A stretch of 64,000 nt of DNA, taken from contig CAISZM010000045.1 of NCBI GenBank assembly GCA_903889965.1, forward strand, positions 1-64,000, read 5' to 3'. Source of the stretch: an uncultured Elusimicrobia bacterium. GTDB taxonomy: Bacteria > Elusimicrobiota > Elusimicrobia > Elusimicrobiales > UBA9959. Below the pieces are notes generated by a model that was not told the origin of the DNA, did not search any database, and saw only the letters and a list, made by a program, of their open reading frames with translations. Position numbers and translations under genes: made by a program. Shown piece after piece: positions 37,309 to 46,446 of this stretch; the first letter of the stretch is position 1, and each line of letters opens with the position of its first letter.

Positions 37309-39345
37309 TTAAACCGCGTCCTTGCCGCCCGCTGCGCCGGCCTGGCCTTTTTCCCCGGCGAGGTACTTTTGATATAGGAACGAGACCAGTATCAGTATGA
37401 CCGCCGTCACCATAAAAGCCGCTACCCTGTAAAGCTGGCTCAGGCTCCAGACGTCGTGAAGGAACAATTTCAGTATCGCCGCGGCAAAAATACCCATACT
37501 GGCCTTCCTGGCGGAAACGGAGACGTTTTTTATGCCGAAACCGAACAGCAGCGCGGCGAAAAACGACCAGCCGAGCGTGTAAGCCAGGTCCCGCGCCACA
37601 TTGCCGGAGAATTGGAAAGTGAGCGCGGCGCCGGTGCTGAAGTAGTCGGCTATTTCGATATTCATCAGCAGGAACAACAGCGCGGCCCCGCAGGCCAGCA
37701 GGACGCTTTTCACTATGAACCCTTTTATTTTCTCCTCTTGCGGGCGCCAGAGAGAAGCCGCCGTGAACATCGCGGCCGCCGCCGTCAGATACGTGTAAAG
37801 ATACCAGTTCAGTATGGGGATCGCCTGCCGCGGGTGATACGAGAATACCGCGCCGTTAAATGTCAGCCGGACAAAACTTATAAGGAGAAGAACGTATCCC
37901 CATTTCTTCAGCCCTTCGTGCGGGACCCGCCCGAAGAGCCAGACAAGGGCGGCGCCCTCAAGCGCCCAGCCGAGCGTTATCCATTCCTTGTCGAACTGCA
38001 GCGGGAAGATGAGCGTAACGAAGAACAGCGAAACGCCTCCGGCCAGGGCCAGCCTGAAATCCTGAACCTCGGAGACGGAAGATCTGCGCTTTATCACATC
38101 GCAGAGCAACAGGGCATACAGCGCGGCGAAAGCCGCCGGCAAAAAACCGATGAAGTCATTGCCCATAGCCCTGGACACCACATCATGTATCGGTATAAAG
38201 AAAAGCAGGCCCGAGACGGCCGAAGTGAACCAGGCCGGCTTTGAATCAAGGAAATTCTTCCTGAATATTAAAGGGAAGGCGGTAAAGACCAGCAGGTATG
38301 CCGCGTACCAGGTAAAAGGCGCCAATGCCCGCGCCGGTTCGAAGCTGACCGCGTGCCAGGTGACCGCCAGCAGGAAAGATCCGCCGAGCGCCGCCACGGC
38401 CAGCGGGCCCATGGAATACATCCGCGCGAAAGCCAGCATAACGAGCGACATAAGCATACCGAAACCCAGGATCATCGACGGGTCTTCCGGTTTCAGTTTT
38501 ATAACTGCCGTCATTATCAGCAGGTACGGCGATACGGCCGTGAAGTATGGCAGGAGTTTCACCATACCCTCGTTCTTCGCCCCGAAACTGACGGCGCCCT
38601 CTTTCATTATCCTGATCAGATATACCCCGATTGCCAGGAAAACCACCGTGAAAAGAGCGAACACGCACATCAGGCCGCCCAGCGTCGCCATCTGGTCTAT
38701 CTTGGACAGCCACACAAAACCTCCGGCCACGGTAAGCACGAGGCACGCCAGGGGTATCCAGAGGGTCAGCACAAGGAAGCCGGCCACCAGGCCGAAGATA
38801 TCCATCAGAAGCACCACGGGCCAGAACAGGAACGAAACATAAGTCTGCTTTAGCATCGCGACCAGCACCAGCGCCAGTCCCAGAAGCGGGTAGATCCCGG
38901 CGAAAACCAGCTCCCCGCGCTTTTCCCCCCTCAATTTCCAGGTCACGACCGGTATTGCGGCGTTGAGGGCCGCGAATACCAGGTAGACCGCGAAAGCCGT
39001 ACCAAGCAGGTTGGGACTCAGGTCGTTAATGCTCCAGGTCGCTATGGCCATGAACACAAAAAGAGAGGCGATCCCCTGCCAAAGGACGAAGTAGCGGCTT
39101 TTGTACGCGTGCCAGGAGAAAAGCGCGTTAATCGACAGGAGCAGGGTGAAGAGGATGCCGGGCCTGGAGGCCAGGTCGCCGGTGGCAAGCAGGGAAGCTG
39201 TAAACAGTATGGAGAACAACAGGAACAGCCCGCAGGGCCGCCCCGTCTTTTTTTCCTCTATGGAATAGGAAGGCGAGAGAAATATTACGGCTGAGGCAAA
39301 AGCGGCGAAGAGAGCGATTATAGCGGAGCCGTCAGGACCCTGGAG
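37309..39345 (-). CDS. DUF2339-like polytopic membrane protein, C-terminal part (frame-shifted from 39318-40262)
   Basis: From GPDGSAIIALFAAF onward it is a continuous multi-TM protein; residues N-terminal to that in the listed ORF are non-membrane, Arg/Pro/Gly-rich, out-of-frame translation. Confidence 0.7.
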   Translation of the reverse strand, partial: LQGPDGSAIIALFAAFASAVIFLSPSYSIEEKKTGRPCGLFLLFSILFTASLLATGDLASRPGILFTLLLSINALFSWHAYKSRYFVLWQGIASLFVFMAIATWSINDLSPNLLGTAFAVYLVFAALNAAIPVVTWKLRGEKRGELVFAGIYPLLGLALVLVAMLKQTYVSFLFWPVVLLMDIFGLVAGFLVLTLWIPLACLVLTVAGGFVWLSKIDQMATLGGLMCVFALFTVVFLAIGVYLIRIMKEGAVSFGAKNEGMVKLLPYFTAVSPYLLIMTAVIKLKPEDPSMILGFGMLMSLVMLAFARMYSMGPLAVAALGGSFLLAVTWHAVSFEPARALAPFTWYAAYLLVFTAFPLIFRKNFLDSKPAWFTSAVSGLLFFIPIHDVVSRAMGNDFIGFLPAAFAALYALLLCDVIKRRSSVSEVQDFRLALAGGVSLFFVTLIFPLQFDKEWITLGWALEGAALVWLFGRVPHEGLKKWGYVLLLISFVRLTFNGAVFSYHPRQAIPILNWYLYTYLTAAAAMFTAASLWRPQEEKIKGFIVKSVLLACGAALLFLLMNIEIADYFSTGAALTFQFSGNVARDLAYTLGWSFFAALLFGFGIKNVSVSARKASMGIFAAAILKLFLHDVWSLSQLYRVAAFMVTAVILILVSFLYQKYLAGEKGQAGAAGGKDAV

Positions 39346-40262
39346 GGTGAGAAGTACTTCCCGAACCACGCCGTCTGCATAAAGCCGGTGCCGATAAGGC
39401 AGAGCGGCAGCAGGAAAGTCCAGCCGGTGCGGAGCATGGTGGCGGCTACGCCCGCGTCCAGGAGCAGGATATAACCGAACAGGGCCGCAGGCCTGTCCGA
39501 AAGATCGGCGAAGAATATAGGGGTAAAAAATCCGCCGATAACAGCGAGGAGCGCCACATACTCGGAATCCATCCGCACCGACAAAAGAAAAGACGCGGCC
39601 GTTACCAGAGACATAAGCACGAACGCCGTGCCCGGATCCATAAAATGGTAGACCTCGCACGCCGCGAAGATGGCCGCGTAAAGGATAGGAACCCCGGCCG
39701 CGCAGAGAGCGCGCGCCGTGACCGCAAAACGGCTTTCTTTAAGGAAGAGGCCGGTGCCGATACAGGCGCCGCCAAGAATAAAGCTCAGCGTGACCCTTAC
39801 CATAGGGCTTATGAGGCTGTGCTCTATGGAATATTTGACAAAGAATCCCGCCCCAAGGAACAGGGCGAAACCGCCTATCCAGGAGAAAAGCTTGATCCCG
39901 GTGAACCGCTCCCAGTCAATAACGGGTTTTAGATCTTTTGTATCCGGGAGGGGCTGGTTTATTCCCTCGGCCATAAAGGGTGCCGGCGCGGGCTCCGCCG
40001 CGGGGATCGCAGGCGGCTCAGGCGGCGTTACGAATTCGGGGGCGAGAGGGGCCGGCGCTATGGTTTCTGCCGGAGCTTTTTGAGGCTCTTCTTTTTTATC
40101 CTCCGCCTTCAGGGCGGCGGGGCTGAACGTTTCGAGTTTTTCACGCAGGCCCGACAACCCTTTCTCCAGCCTTTGCAGCCTGCCGGACTGCTTTGCCAGA
40201 TATACGGCCATACCGGCTAAAACCAGGAATGTGAAAAAGTCCATGTATCCTCCCTCCGACAC
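39318..40262 (-). CDS. DUF2339-like polytopic membrane protein, N-terminal part
   Basis: N-terminal TM + coiled coil + Pro/Ala linker + PVIDWERFTGIKLFSWIGGFALFLGAGFFVKYSIEHSLISPMVRVTLSFILGGACIGTGLFL; ends abruptly inside a multi-TM region. Confidence 0.8.
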   Translation of the reverse strand: MSEGGYMDFFTFLVLAGMAVYLAKQSGRLQRLEKGLSGLREKLETFSPAALKAEDKKEEPQKAPAETIAPAPLAPEFVTPPEPPAIPAAEPAPAPFMAEGINQPLPDTKDLKPVIDWERFTGIKLFSWIGGFALFLGAGFFVKYSIEHSLISPMVRVTLSFILGGACIGTGLFLKESRFAVTARALCAAGVPILYAAIFAACEVYHFMDPGTAFVLMSLVTAASFLLSVRMDSEYVALLAVIGGFFTPIFFADLSDRPAALFGYILLLDAGVAATMLRTGWTFLLPLCLIGTGFMQTAWFGKYFSPSRVLTAPL

Positions 40263-40351
40263 CCTGCTGTTAAAAGCTGCGGTGTTCCGCCGCCGCTCAT
40301 ATAATCCCGGACAGGGCGAGCTGCCTTACGGAAGAAAAAAACCGGCGCGTC

Positions 40352-40930
40352 CTACTGCTTAAGGTCCTGGAAAGCCCTGTTGGAAACGGCCTGCAGCCTG
40401 CCGGCTATCCTGTGATAGATATGCTGGAACAGGCGGCGGACGGGGTCGTCCACTATGGTCCAGGCAGCGGACAAAGGCCACCATATCATCCACGCCATAA
40501 TGCGGGGTTTTTCATCCACAACCGACGGCGGTATAGCCTTCAGACCGGCGGCCTTGAACACCGCCGCCCTTTCGTTATCCGCCAAGGCCCCGAAAGACTC
40601 CGCCTTCCAGCCGTTCTGCCTGCCCAGGATGACGCGCAGTTCCTCGCATTGACGCGCTTTACCATAGACATAAAACCGCCACTTTACCATAGCCCAAAGC
40701 GTTCCGCCAGCGAGATAAAGGGCCGCCAGGCAAAGGGTCCGGGCAGGATGGAGGACCATCCAGGGGAAAGGGTTCAGATTACCGAAATAAAAGAGCAGGC
40801 CCAGATAAACTATGATCACAAAGCTCGCCCCGCCCGCGGTACTGGACTCCACGCAAGCTATCGCCCAAAGGGCGAAGATCACCGTTACTATCCAAAACCA
40901 CGTACATCCAAAGGCAAGCGCATGTTCCAT
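40352..40930 (-). CDS. Membrane protein of unknown function
   Basis: Several TM segments and PLSAAWTIVDDPVRRLFQHIYHRIAGRLQAVSNRAFQDL C-terminus; resembles small membrane proteins of large phages (recollection, unverified). Confidence 0.65.
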   Translation of the reverse strand: MEHALAFGCTWFWIVTVIFALWAIACVESSTAGGASFVIIVYLGLLFYFGNLNPFPWMVLHPARTLCLAALYLAGGTLWAMVKWRFYVYGKARQCEELRVILGRQNGWKAESFGALADNERAAVFKAAGLKAIPPSVVDEKPRIMAWMIWWPLSAAWTIVDDPVRRLFQHIYHRIAGRLQAVSNRAFQDLKQ

Positions 40931-41014
40931 TTTAAATTCCTCTCCTCGTCAATTTCCGGGCGGCATACTCCGCAAAACGCGCCGGCCCGCCCGCAGGCAT
41001 TTCCGGCTTTGCTC

Positions 41015-44000
41015 CTATTCCAGGCTCGCCCCGGCTGCCTTCAGGAGTTTTGCAGCGGCATACTGCTTCGCCCTTATCGCCAGCTGCATGGGGGTTTCCC
41101 GCTGCGAACCGCCCGCCGCGTTAAGATCGGCCCCCGCCTTTACCAGCTCTTCCAGGATCTCGTTAAACCCGGTCTCAATTGCCAGATGCAGCGCAAGTTC
41201 GCCGTTGGCACTCTCCTCGTTTACGTCCACGCCCCTGGCTAGCGCCTCTTTCGCCTTCGCGAGGTCCTTTGTTTTTATAGCGTCAAAGAGGCTCTTCGCC
41301 ACATTCGGGTCCGTGTTGACGTTGAGCTTCGCGAGTATTTCCGCGGCGGCCTTGTTGGCCACGGAGTGATATTTGGAAGAGTTTATTATCTCTTCCTTGC
41401 CATACCTCAGGTCCGCCCCGGATTTAAGGAGCTCAAGGGCCGCTTCGAAATGCGACATCCTGACCGCGAAAGCGAGCGGCGTTTCCGAGCTGTTGGTCTG
41501 GATATTGGCGTCCGCTCCGGACCTTATAAGCTCCCGCACTACTTCCACGCACCCCCCGGAGGCGGCCAGATGCAGCGGCGCGTAGCCGTTATCGGGCCTC
41601 TTCGAGTTAACCTGGGCGCCGGCTTTGATAAGAGCGGCCAGCACCGTAATTTTATCCGCCGCGGCTGCCCTGTTGGCGGAAACTATAGTGTGTATGGGGA
41701 GGGTCGGCGTATACTGGTTGCCGCAGTAGTTGGGATCCAGGCCCGAAGCGATTATCTCCAGCATCTTCTCGGTGTCGTTCGTGGAGCAGGCCGATTCGAA
41801 GCGCTTATATAAAGCCTTCTTGACCGAGTCGTCGGCGACCTTGACTCCCAGCTTCACAAGGATAGCCGAGGCCTCGGCGTCGCCCCGCTGCTCTACGGCG
41901 CCCTTCAAATAGGTTATCGCGCTCTTATTTTCCCCAAGCTCGGCGCCCGCTCCTATAAGCAGCTTGATGAGGACCAGGTCCTGCCGCCCTACGGCCTCGG
42001 CTAGCGGCGTCCTGCCGGCGTTGTTCTTTATATTAGGTCCCGCGCCTTTTGACAGCAGTTCTTTCGCTATTTCAGCGGAGCCGAGGGACGCCGCCATGTG
42101 GAGCGCCGTGTCGCCGGATTCCGGGTCCTGCATATCAAGGTCCCCGCCCAAAGCTAAAAGATCGCGCACCTTGCTCAGGTCGTTCCCCTTTATAGCCTCG
42201 AACAGCTTTCCTACGCCCTTGACCGCCGACATTATCTCTATGGCCCTGGGGTTGCCGCGGAGCGCGGCCTGCGAGAGGACGCTCCTGAGGTCTCCGGACT
42301 TGATCTCGTATTTACATCCCCGCCGTATGAGCTCCAGCACTATATCGGAGCTGCCCGCCCTCACCGCGAAATCTATCGGAGCCTCGCCCGCGGAGGTCCG
42401 CTTGTCCTTATCCGCGCCCTTATCGATAAGCGCGTTAACGGATCCAAGGTCCCCTTTTACGCAGGCATAGTGCAGCGGCGTCAGGCCGTTCAAGTTCGCC
42501 TCGTCCGCTTTTGCGCCGCAGCCGAGCAGGCGCACTATACCATCGGGGTAACCGTTGCCGGCGGCCGCGTGGAGCGGGGTATCCCCCGCGTCGTCCTTTA
42601 CATTGACGTCGAGCCCCGCCGAGACAAGTTCGGACACGGCTTCTAGCTTCTTTTGCGCCGTAGCGGCGTGCAGGGCCGTGGCGCCGGTTTTATTCCTCGA
42701 GTTTATGTCGGCCCCGGACTTTACGAGTTCCTTTACGACTTCCACCGACCCGCTGCCGGCCGCGATCTCGAGCGGCGAAGCGCCGTTATTGCTTTTGGCG
42801 TTCACTTTTGCGCCGGCCGCTATCAGGGCTCTTATCGTGCCGAGGTCGCCCATCTGGCACGCCGTGTGCAGAACGGTATACCCCTCGTTGTTAGCCGCGT
42901 TCACGTCGGCCCCGGCCTGTATGAGTCCCGGCACCTGGTCGAATTTCCCGAACGATATCACCCTCGCGAGCTGGCTGAAGCCCTGCGCGTCCGCCGCGCC
43001 CGTGTTAGCGCCGGCCTTTGAGAGCTCCTGAGCCATTTCACCGTCGCCCAGCTCGGTGGCCATCTGGTAAGCGGTGTAGCCTTCGTTCGTTTTCGCGTTC
43101 ACGTCGGCGCCGGATGCCAGGAGTTCCTTAGCCGCGTCGATGCGCCTGAAGGCGACAGCCTTGTGAAGGGCGGTAATGCCAGCGTTGTTCCTCGCGTTCG
43201 CGTCGGCCTTGGCGGACAGCAGTTCTTTGATCACGGAAAGGTGCCCGTTTTCGGCTGCCAGCATCAGCGGCGTATAGCCTTCGGGGCCGGGCAGGTTCAT
43301 ATCCGCGCCCGCTTTTATCAGCGCCTTAAGAAAGTCGAGCTTGCCGCCGGCGGCGGCCCATAAAGCCGTAGTGGAGGTGCCCTGGTTCCTGACATTAGGG
43401 TCCGCCTTTCCATTAAGCAGGGCGGTGAATATGCCCAGGTCGCCCACCAGGGCAGCCGTGTACAATACCGAAAGCTGGTCGGCCGGTGAGACGTGGTTCA
43501 CGTTGGAACCCGCCCTTATAAGTTCCTCGCAGACCTCGAGGTGCGCCGCGCGTACTGCGCCGTACAGCGGGGTGTTGCCGTTGGAGGTCCTCGAATTCAC
43601 GTCCGCGCCCGCCTTCAGGAGCTCCTTTACCACGGGCAGCCGCCCGTTGAACGAGGCGTAGAAAAGGGGCGTCCGCATCTCCTTCCCGCCCAGGTTCACT
43701 TCGGCCTTAGCCTTAAGAAGCTCGCTAACAATCTCCAGCGAGCCGTTCTCCGAGGCGATGTGCAACGGGGCTGTATTTTCGGCGTCGAGCGTGTCCGGGT
43801 TCGCCCCGGATGACAGCAAAAGTTTCGCTATCGCTGGTTTTTGGGCCCGTGCCGCCAGATGCAGCGGCGTAAGGCCGGCGGAGTCTTTCGCGTTGGGATC
43901 CGCTTTCGCGTTCAGCAGGACTTCGACGGCCTCTTTCGAACCGGAGACTGCGGCGAAATGCAGCAGTGTGCCGCCGTTTTTATACCTGCGGTTGATATCG

Positions 44001-44584
44001 AAGCCGGCCCTTACGAACTCAAGGACGGCTTCGGGATGGTTATGCGATGCCGCGGAGTACGGCGGGGTTTCGTTCGCCCCGTTCGACGCGTTCATGTCGG
44101 CGCCCTTGGCAAGGAGCTCCTTTATAACCTCCAGATGCCCGCCCGTGGCCGCCTTGTGCAGCGGGGCGTCGCCTGACGAGTTCCGGGAGCAGGCGTCGGC
44201 GCCCCGCGACAGCAGCTCGCGTACGGCGTCGAGATGGCCATTTTCCGAGGCGCGGTGCAGCGGCGTCGCGCCGGCAACGTCGGTTGCGCCCGCCTCGGCC
44301 TTCATATCGAGCAGCAGTTTTATAACCTCGAGGTTCCCGCGCATGGCGGCTATATGCAGCGGGGTTTCCCCCGCCGAGTTCTTCTGGCTGACGCTCGCGC
44401 CCTTCTCTAAAAGTTCTTTTGCAACTTCCGTAGTCCGGTTATACCCCGCAAAATGGAGGGCAGTGTTACCGAGCGGGCCCCTTGCCGTTATATCGGCGCC
44501 GTTCGCCAGAGCTTCCTGCACTTTGCCAAGAAGCCCCTCTTTCGCGGAGTTCAACAAAAGCTGGTTCAGTTCCTGCTTATCCAT
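41015..44584 (-). CDS. Giant ankyrin-repeat protein (1189 aa)
   Basis: Tandem ~33-aa repeats GxTPLHxAAxxGxxEVxKELLxxGADVNAxxxx over almost the whole length. Confidence 0.97.
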   Translation of the reverse strand: MDKQELNQLLLNSAKEGLLGKVQEALANGADITARGPLGNTALHFAGYNRTTEVAKELLEKGASVSQKNSAGETPLHIAAMRGNLEVIKLLLDMKAEAGATDVAGATPLHRASENGHLDAVRELLSRGADACSRNSSGDAPLHKAATGGHLEVIKELLAKGADMNASNGANETPPYSAASHNHPEAVLEFVRAGFDINRRYKNGGTLLHFAAVSGSKEAVEVLLNAKADPNAKDSAGLTPLHLAARAQKPAIAKLLLSSGANPDTLDAENTAPLHIASENGSLEIVSELLKAKAEVNLGGKEMRTPLFYASFNGRLPVVKELLKAGADVNSRTSNGNTPLYGAVRAAHLEVCEELIRAGSNVNHVSPADQLSVLYTAALVGDLGIFTALLNGKADPNVRNQGTSTTALWAAAGGKLDFLKALIKAGADMNLPGPEGYTPLMLAAENGHLSVIKELLSAKADANARNNAGITALHKAVAFRRIDAAKELLASGADVNAKTNEGYTAYQMATELGDGEMAQELSKAGANTGAADAQGFSQLARVISFGKFDQVPGLIQAGADVNAANNEGYTVLHTACQMGDLGTIRALIAAGAKVNAKSNNGASPLEIAAGSGSVEVVKELVKSGADINSRNKTGATALHAATAQKKLEAVSELVSAGLDVNVKDDAGDTPLHAAAGNGYPDGIVRLLGCGAKADEANLNGLTPLHYACVKGDLGSVNALIDKGADKDKRTSAGEAPIDFAVRAGSSDIVLELIRRGCKYEIKSGDLRSVLSQAALRGNPRAIEIMSAVKGVGKLFEAIKGNDLSKVRDLLALGGDLDMQDPESGDTALHMAASLGSAEIAKELLSKGAGPNIKNNAGRTPLAEAVGRQDLVLIKLLIGAGAELGENKSAITYLKGAVEQRGDAEASAILVKLGVKVADDSVKKALYKRFESACSTNDTEKMLEIIASGLDPNYCGNQYTPTLPIHTIVSANRAAAADKITVLAALIKAGAQVNSKRPDNGYAPLHLAASGGCVEVVRELIRSGADANIQTNSSETPLAFAVRMSHFEAALELLKSGADLRYGKEEIINSSKYHSVANKAAAEILAKLNVNTDPNVAKSLFDAIKTKDLAKAKEALARGVDVNEESANGELALHLAIETGFNEILEELVKAGADLNAAGGSQRETPMQLAIRAKQYAAAKLLKAAGASLE

Positions 44585-44698
44585 TTTATTTCCTCCCGAG
44601 GGGACCTGTTACGGTGAAAACTCAATCGTCAAAACGCCGGCCCGGCAGCGGCCTTTAGCGGGCACTGCCGGGCCGAGGCCAGAACTCAGGGAAGGCCC

Positions 44699-45082
44699 TT
44701 ACTTTCCCTTCAATGCCTTGATCACTTCGATATTGCTCTGCCCCATCGCCACTTCCATGACGGTCTTCCCGTCGGAATTCTTGGCGTTCAGGTCGGAGCC
44801 GGCCTTTACGAGCTCCTTTATTATCGCGATATTGTCCCTGTAGACCGCGTGCAGGAGGGCCGTCTGGCCGCAGGTGTCCTGCGCCTTGACGTCAGCCCCT
44901 TTTGCGAGGAGGGCCTTTATAGCCTCCAGCTGGTCATAATTCGCGGCCAATATAAGCGCGGTCTTGTCCATGTCGTCCGATTTTGCGTTCACGTCCGCGC
45001 CCAATTCCAGCATCTCGTTGATCTTCTCGAGGTCGCTGGACTTGGCAGCCTCAAAAAGCCCGTTTTCAAGTGCGTTACTCAT
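44699..45082 (-). CDS. Small ankyrin-repeat protein
   Basis: NGLFEAAKSSDLEKINEMLELGADVNAKSDDMDKTALILAANYDQLEAIKALLAKGADV; paralogous to the next gene's N-terminus. Confidence 0.94.
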   Translation of the reverse strand: MSNALENGLFEAAKSSDLEKINEMLELGADVNAKSDDMDKTALILAANYDQLEAIKALLAKGADVKAQDTCGQTALLHAVYRDNIAIIKELVKAGSDLNAKNSDGKTVMEVAMGQSNIEVIKALKGK

Positions 45083-45101
45083 TTTTTTCTCCTCGACCGC
45101 T

Positions 45102-45740
45102 TTAACTTAGGTTGTACAGTGCCCCAAGGAACTCGGGGCAAAGATCCAGGTCGCGCAGGGTTACCGCGCTTATGCAGCCGAAAGGTACGAACATGGAGAG
45201 GCCTGGGCCGCTCACGCTGCCCGCAGCCAGCGTCAGCATGCTCTTCTCAAAATTTAAGCCCGCGATAACTCCCGTAAGAGGCGCCCCGGATGACAAATAC
45301 AGCGTTATCTGCGGAATGGCCACGCTTCCGGATAATTTGCGGGAACCCAGGGCCCGGCCGTATACCTCAAAGATCTTTTGGAAGCTGCCGGGCTTTAACG
45401 CCGCCAGGCGGTCCTGAGCCGGGGTGCCGGCCTTCAAGCCGGTGTCCGCGCCTGCCCGGGACAATTCCTCCGCCAGGGCCTGATGATCGCCCGACAACGC
45501 GGCGGCATACGCGGTTCCCCCACCCAGGTCGACGGCATTGAGGCCGGCGCCCCTGGAGATCAGGAACTTGACCGCCCCGGCCTGGTTATTTTCCACGGCG
45601 ATCATTAGCGCGGTCTTGTCGAAACAAGCTCCCGAGGCGGCGTTAATGTCCGCCCCGAGGTCCAGCATTTCGGCCATCTTTTCCAGATCGCCGTCCCGTG
45701 CCGCCTCGAAGAGGCCGATGTCAGGAGTATTGTTGGTCAT
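45102..45740 (-). CDS. Ankyrin repeats plus C-terminal conserved domain shared with 45743-46054
   Basis: N-terminal Ank repeats; C-terminus LKPGSFQKIFEVYGRALG...LYLSSGAPLTGVIAGLNFEKSMLTL...MFVPFGCISAVTLRDLDLCPEFLGALYNLS. Confidence 0.88.
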   Translation of the reverse strand: MTNNTPDIGLFEAARDGDLEKMAEMLDLGADINAASGACFDKTALMIAVENNQAGAVKFLISRGAGLNAVDLGGGTAYAAALSGDHQALAEELSRAGADTGLKAGTPAQDRLAALKPGSFQKIFEVYGRALGSRKLSGSVAIPQITLYLSSGAPLTGVIAGLNFEKSMLTLAAGSVSGPGLSMFVPFGCISAVTLRDLDLCPEFLGALYNLS

Positions 45741-45742
45741 TT

Positions 45743-46054
45743 TTAAGGGATATTTCCGAGCGCCGCTGAAAACTCCGGGCAGAGGTCCAAGCCGGAAAAA
45801 CCAATGGCGATTATGGCGTCGAAAGGTATGACGCTTGCTAAACTGTGCCGCCCCTCATCGCTGCCCAGAACCATCACCAGGCGCATCTCAAAGTTAACGT
45901 TTGAAATGGCCCCCGTAATGCCTGCGCCGTTCGCGAGGAGGAATGTCAGCAAAGGCAGCTTGAGCCCGGGGTTGGCCGCATGTTTTTTCCGCACCTGGCA
46001 ATACGCTTCAAAGACCCGGACGAAATCTTTAGGCTTCAGATCTGCTGTTGTCAT
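45743..46054 (-). CDS. Stand-alone small domain protein, paralog of the preceding C-terminal domain
   Basis: LKPKDFVRVFEAYCQVRKK...LTFLLANGAGITGAISNVNFEMRLVMVLG...SVIPFDAIIAIGFSGLDLCPEFSAALGNIP. Confidence 0.85.
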   Translation of the reverse strand: MTTADLKPKDFVRVFEAYCQVRKKHAANPGLKLPLLTFLLANGAGITGAISNVNFEMRLVMVLGSDEGRHSLASVIPFDAIIAIGFSGLDLCPEFSAALGNIP

Positions 46055-46185
46055 AGGGCGCCCCGGGCATTGCTCGAAATCGTCTTACTCTTTAAATTAC
46101 GACCCCGCACGGAAAATAAATAGTACTAAAAATAACATTATAATCCTAGCGCAGAACGCCCTCTTTGACACGACGCTGAAACCGG

Positions 46186-46435
46186 CCTGGCTGCCGCCCA
46201 GTCCCGCCTGCAGCCAGGACCCCCGGGCGGGGGTTTGCCGTGCCGGTATTCGAAAGTGTAGAATTAATCCGGATCCTGCATTTTGAAGCAACTTCCATGG
46301 AGTTAGATAAAGCGAACATGTATTTGCAGGATCCCCCGCAGCAACGGGTCGAGCACCAGGCGCCATGCGGGGTAAGTTTCAGCTAAAACTTACCGGCTTA
46401 ACAGCCGGCAAGGACCCCTCCGCCCTCGTGTGCGG
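46186..46435 (+). ncRNA. Candidate structured RNA / 5' leader of glycosyltransferase gene
   Basis: Seven consecutive inverted repeats in a 250-nt intergenic region, including 10-bp GGATCCTGCA/TGCAGGATCC (46271-46334) and 8-bp GGTAAGTT/AACTTACC (46371-46394); TATAAT at 46139-46144. Confidence 0.55.
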
Positions 46436-46446
46436 TTAAAGGAACT

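Noticed and set aside
37309-39660. Full 783-aa ORF as listed, with its N-terminal ~105 aa
   Set aside because: The first ~105 aa are out-of-frame translation of the upstream DUF2339-like gene; the genuine protein begins in the other frame.
41015-44584. Periodic ~99-nt DNA repetition that could look like a CRISPR or tandem DNA repeat
   Set aside because: Periodicity matches codons of 33-aa ankyrin repeats with variable nucleotide sequence; no identical repeats with unique spacers.
46097-46366. 89-aa minus-strand ORF in the structured leader
   Set aside because: No signature, no convincing RBS and the region is dominated by inverted repeats; considered as a group II intron/IEP remnant but no domain V or RT motif seen.
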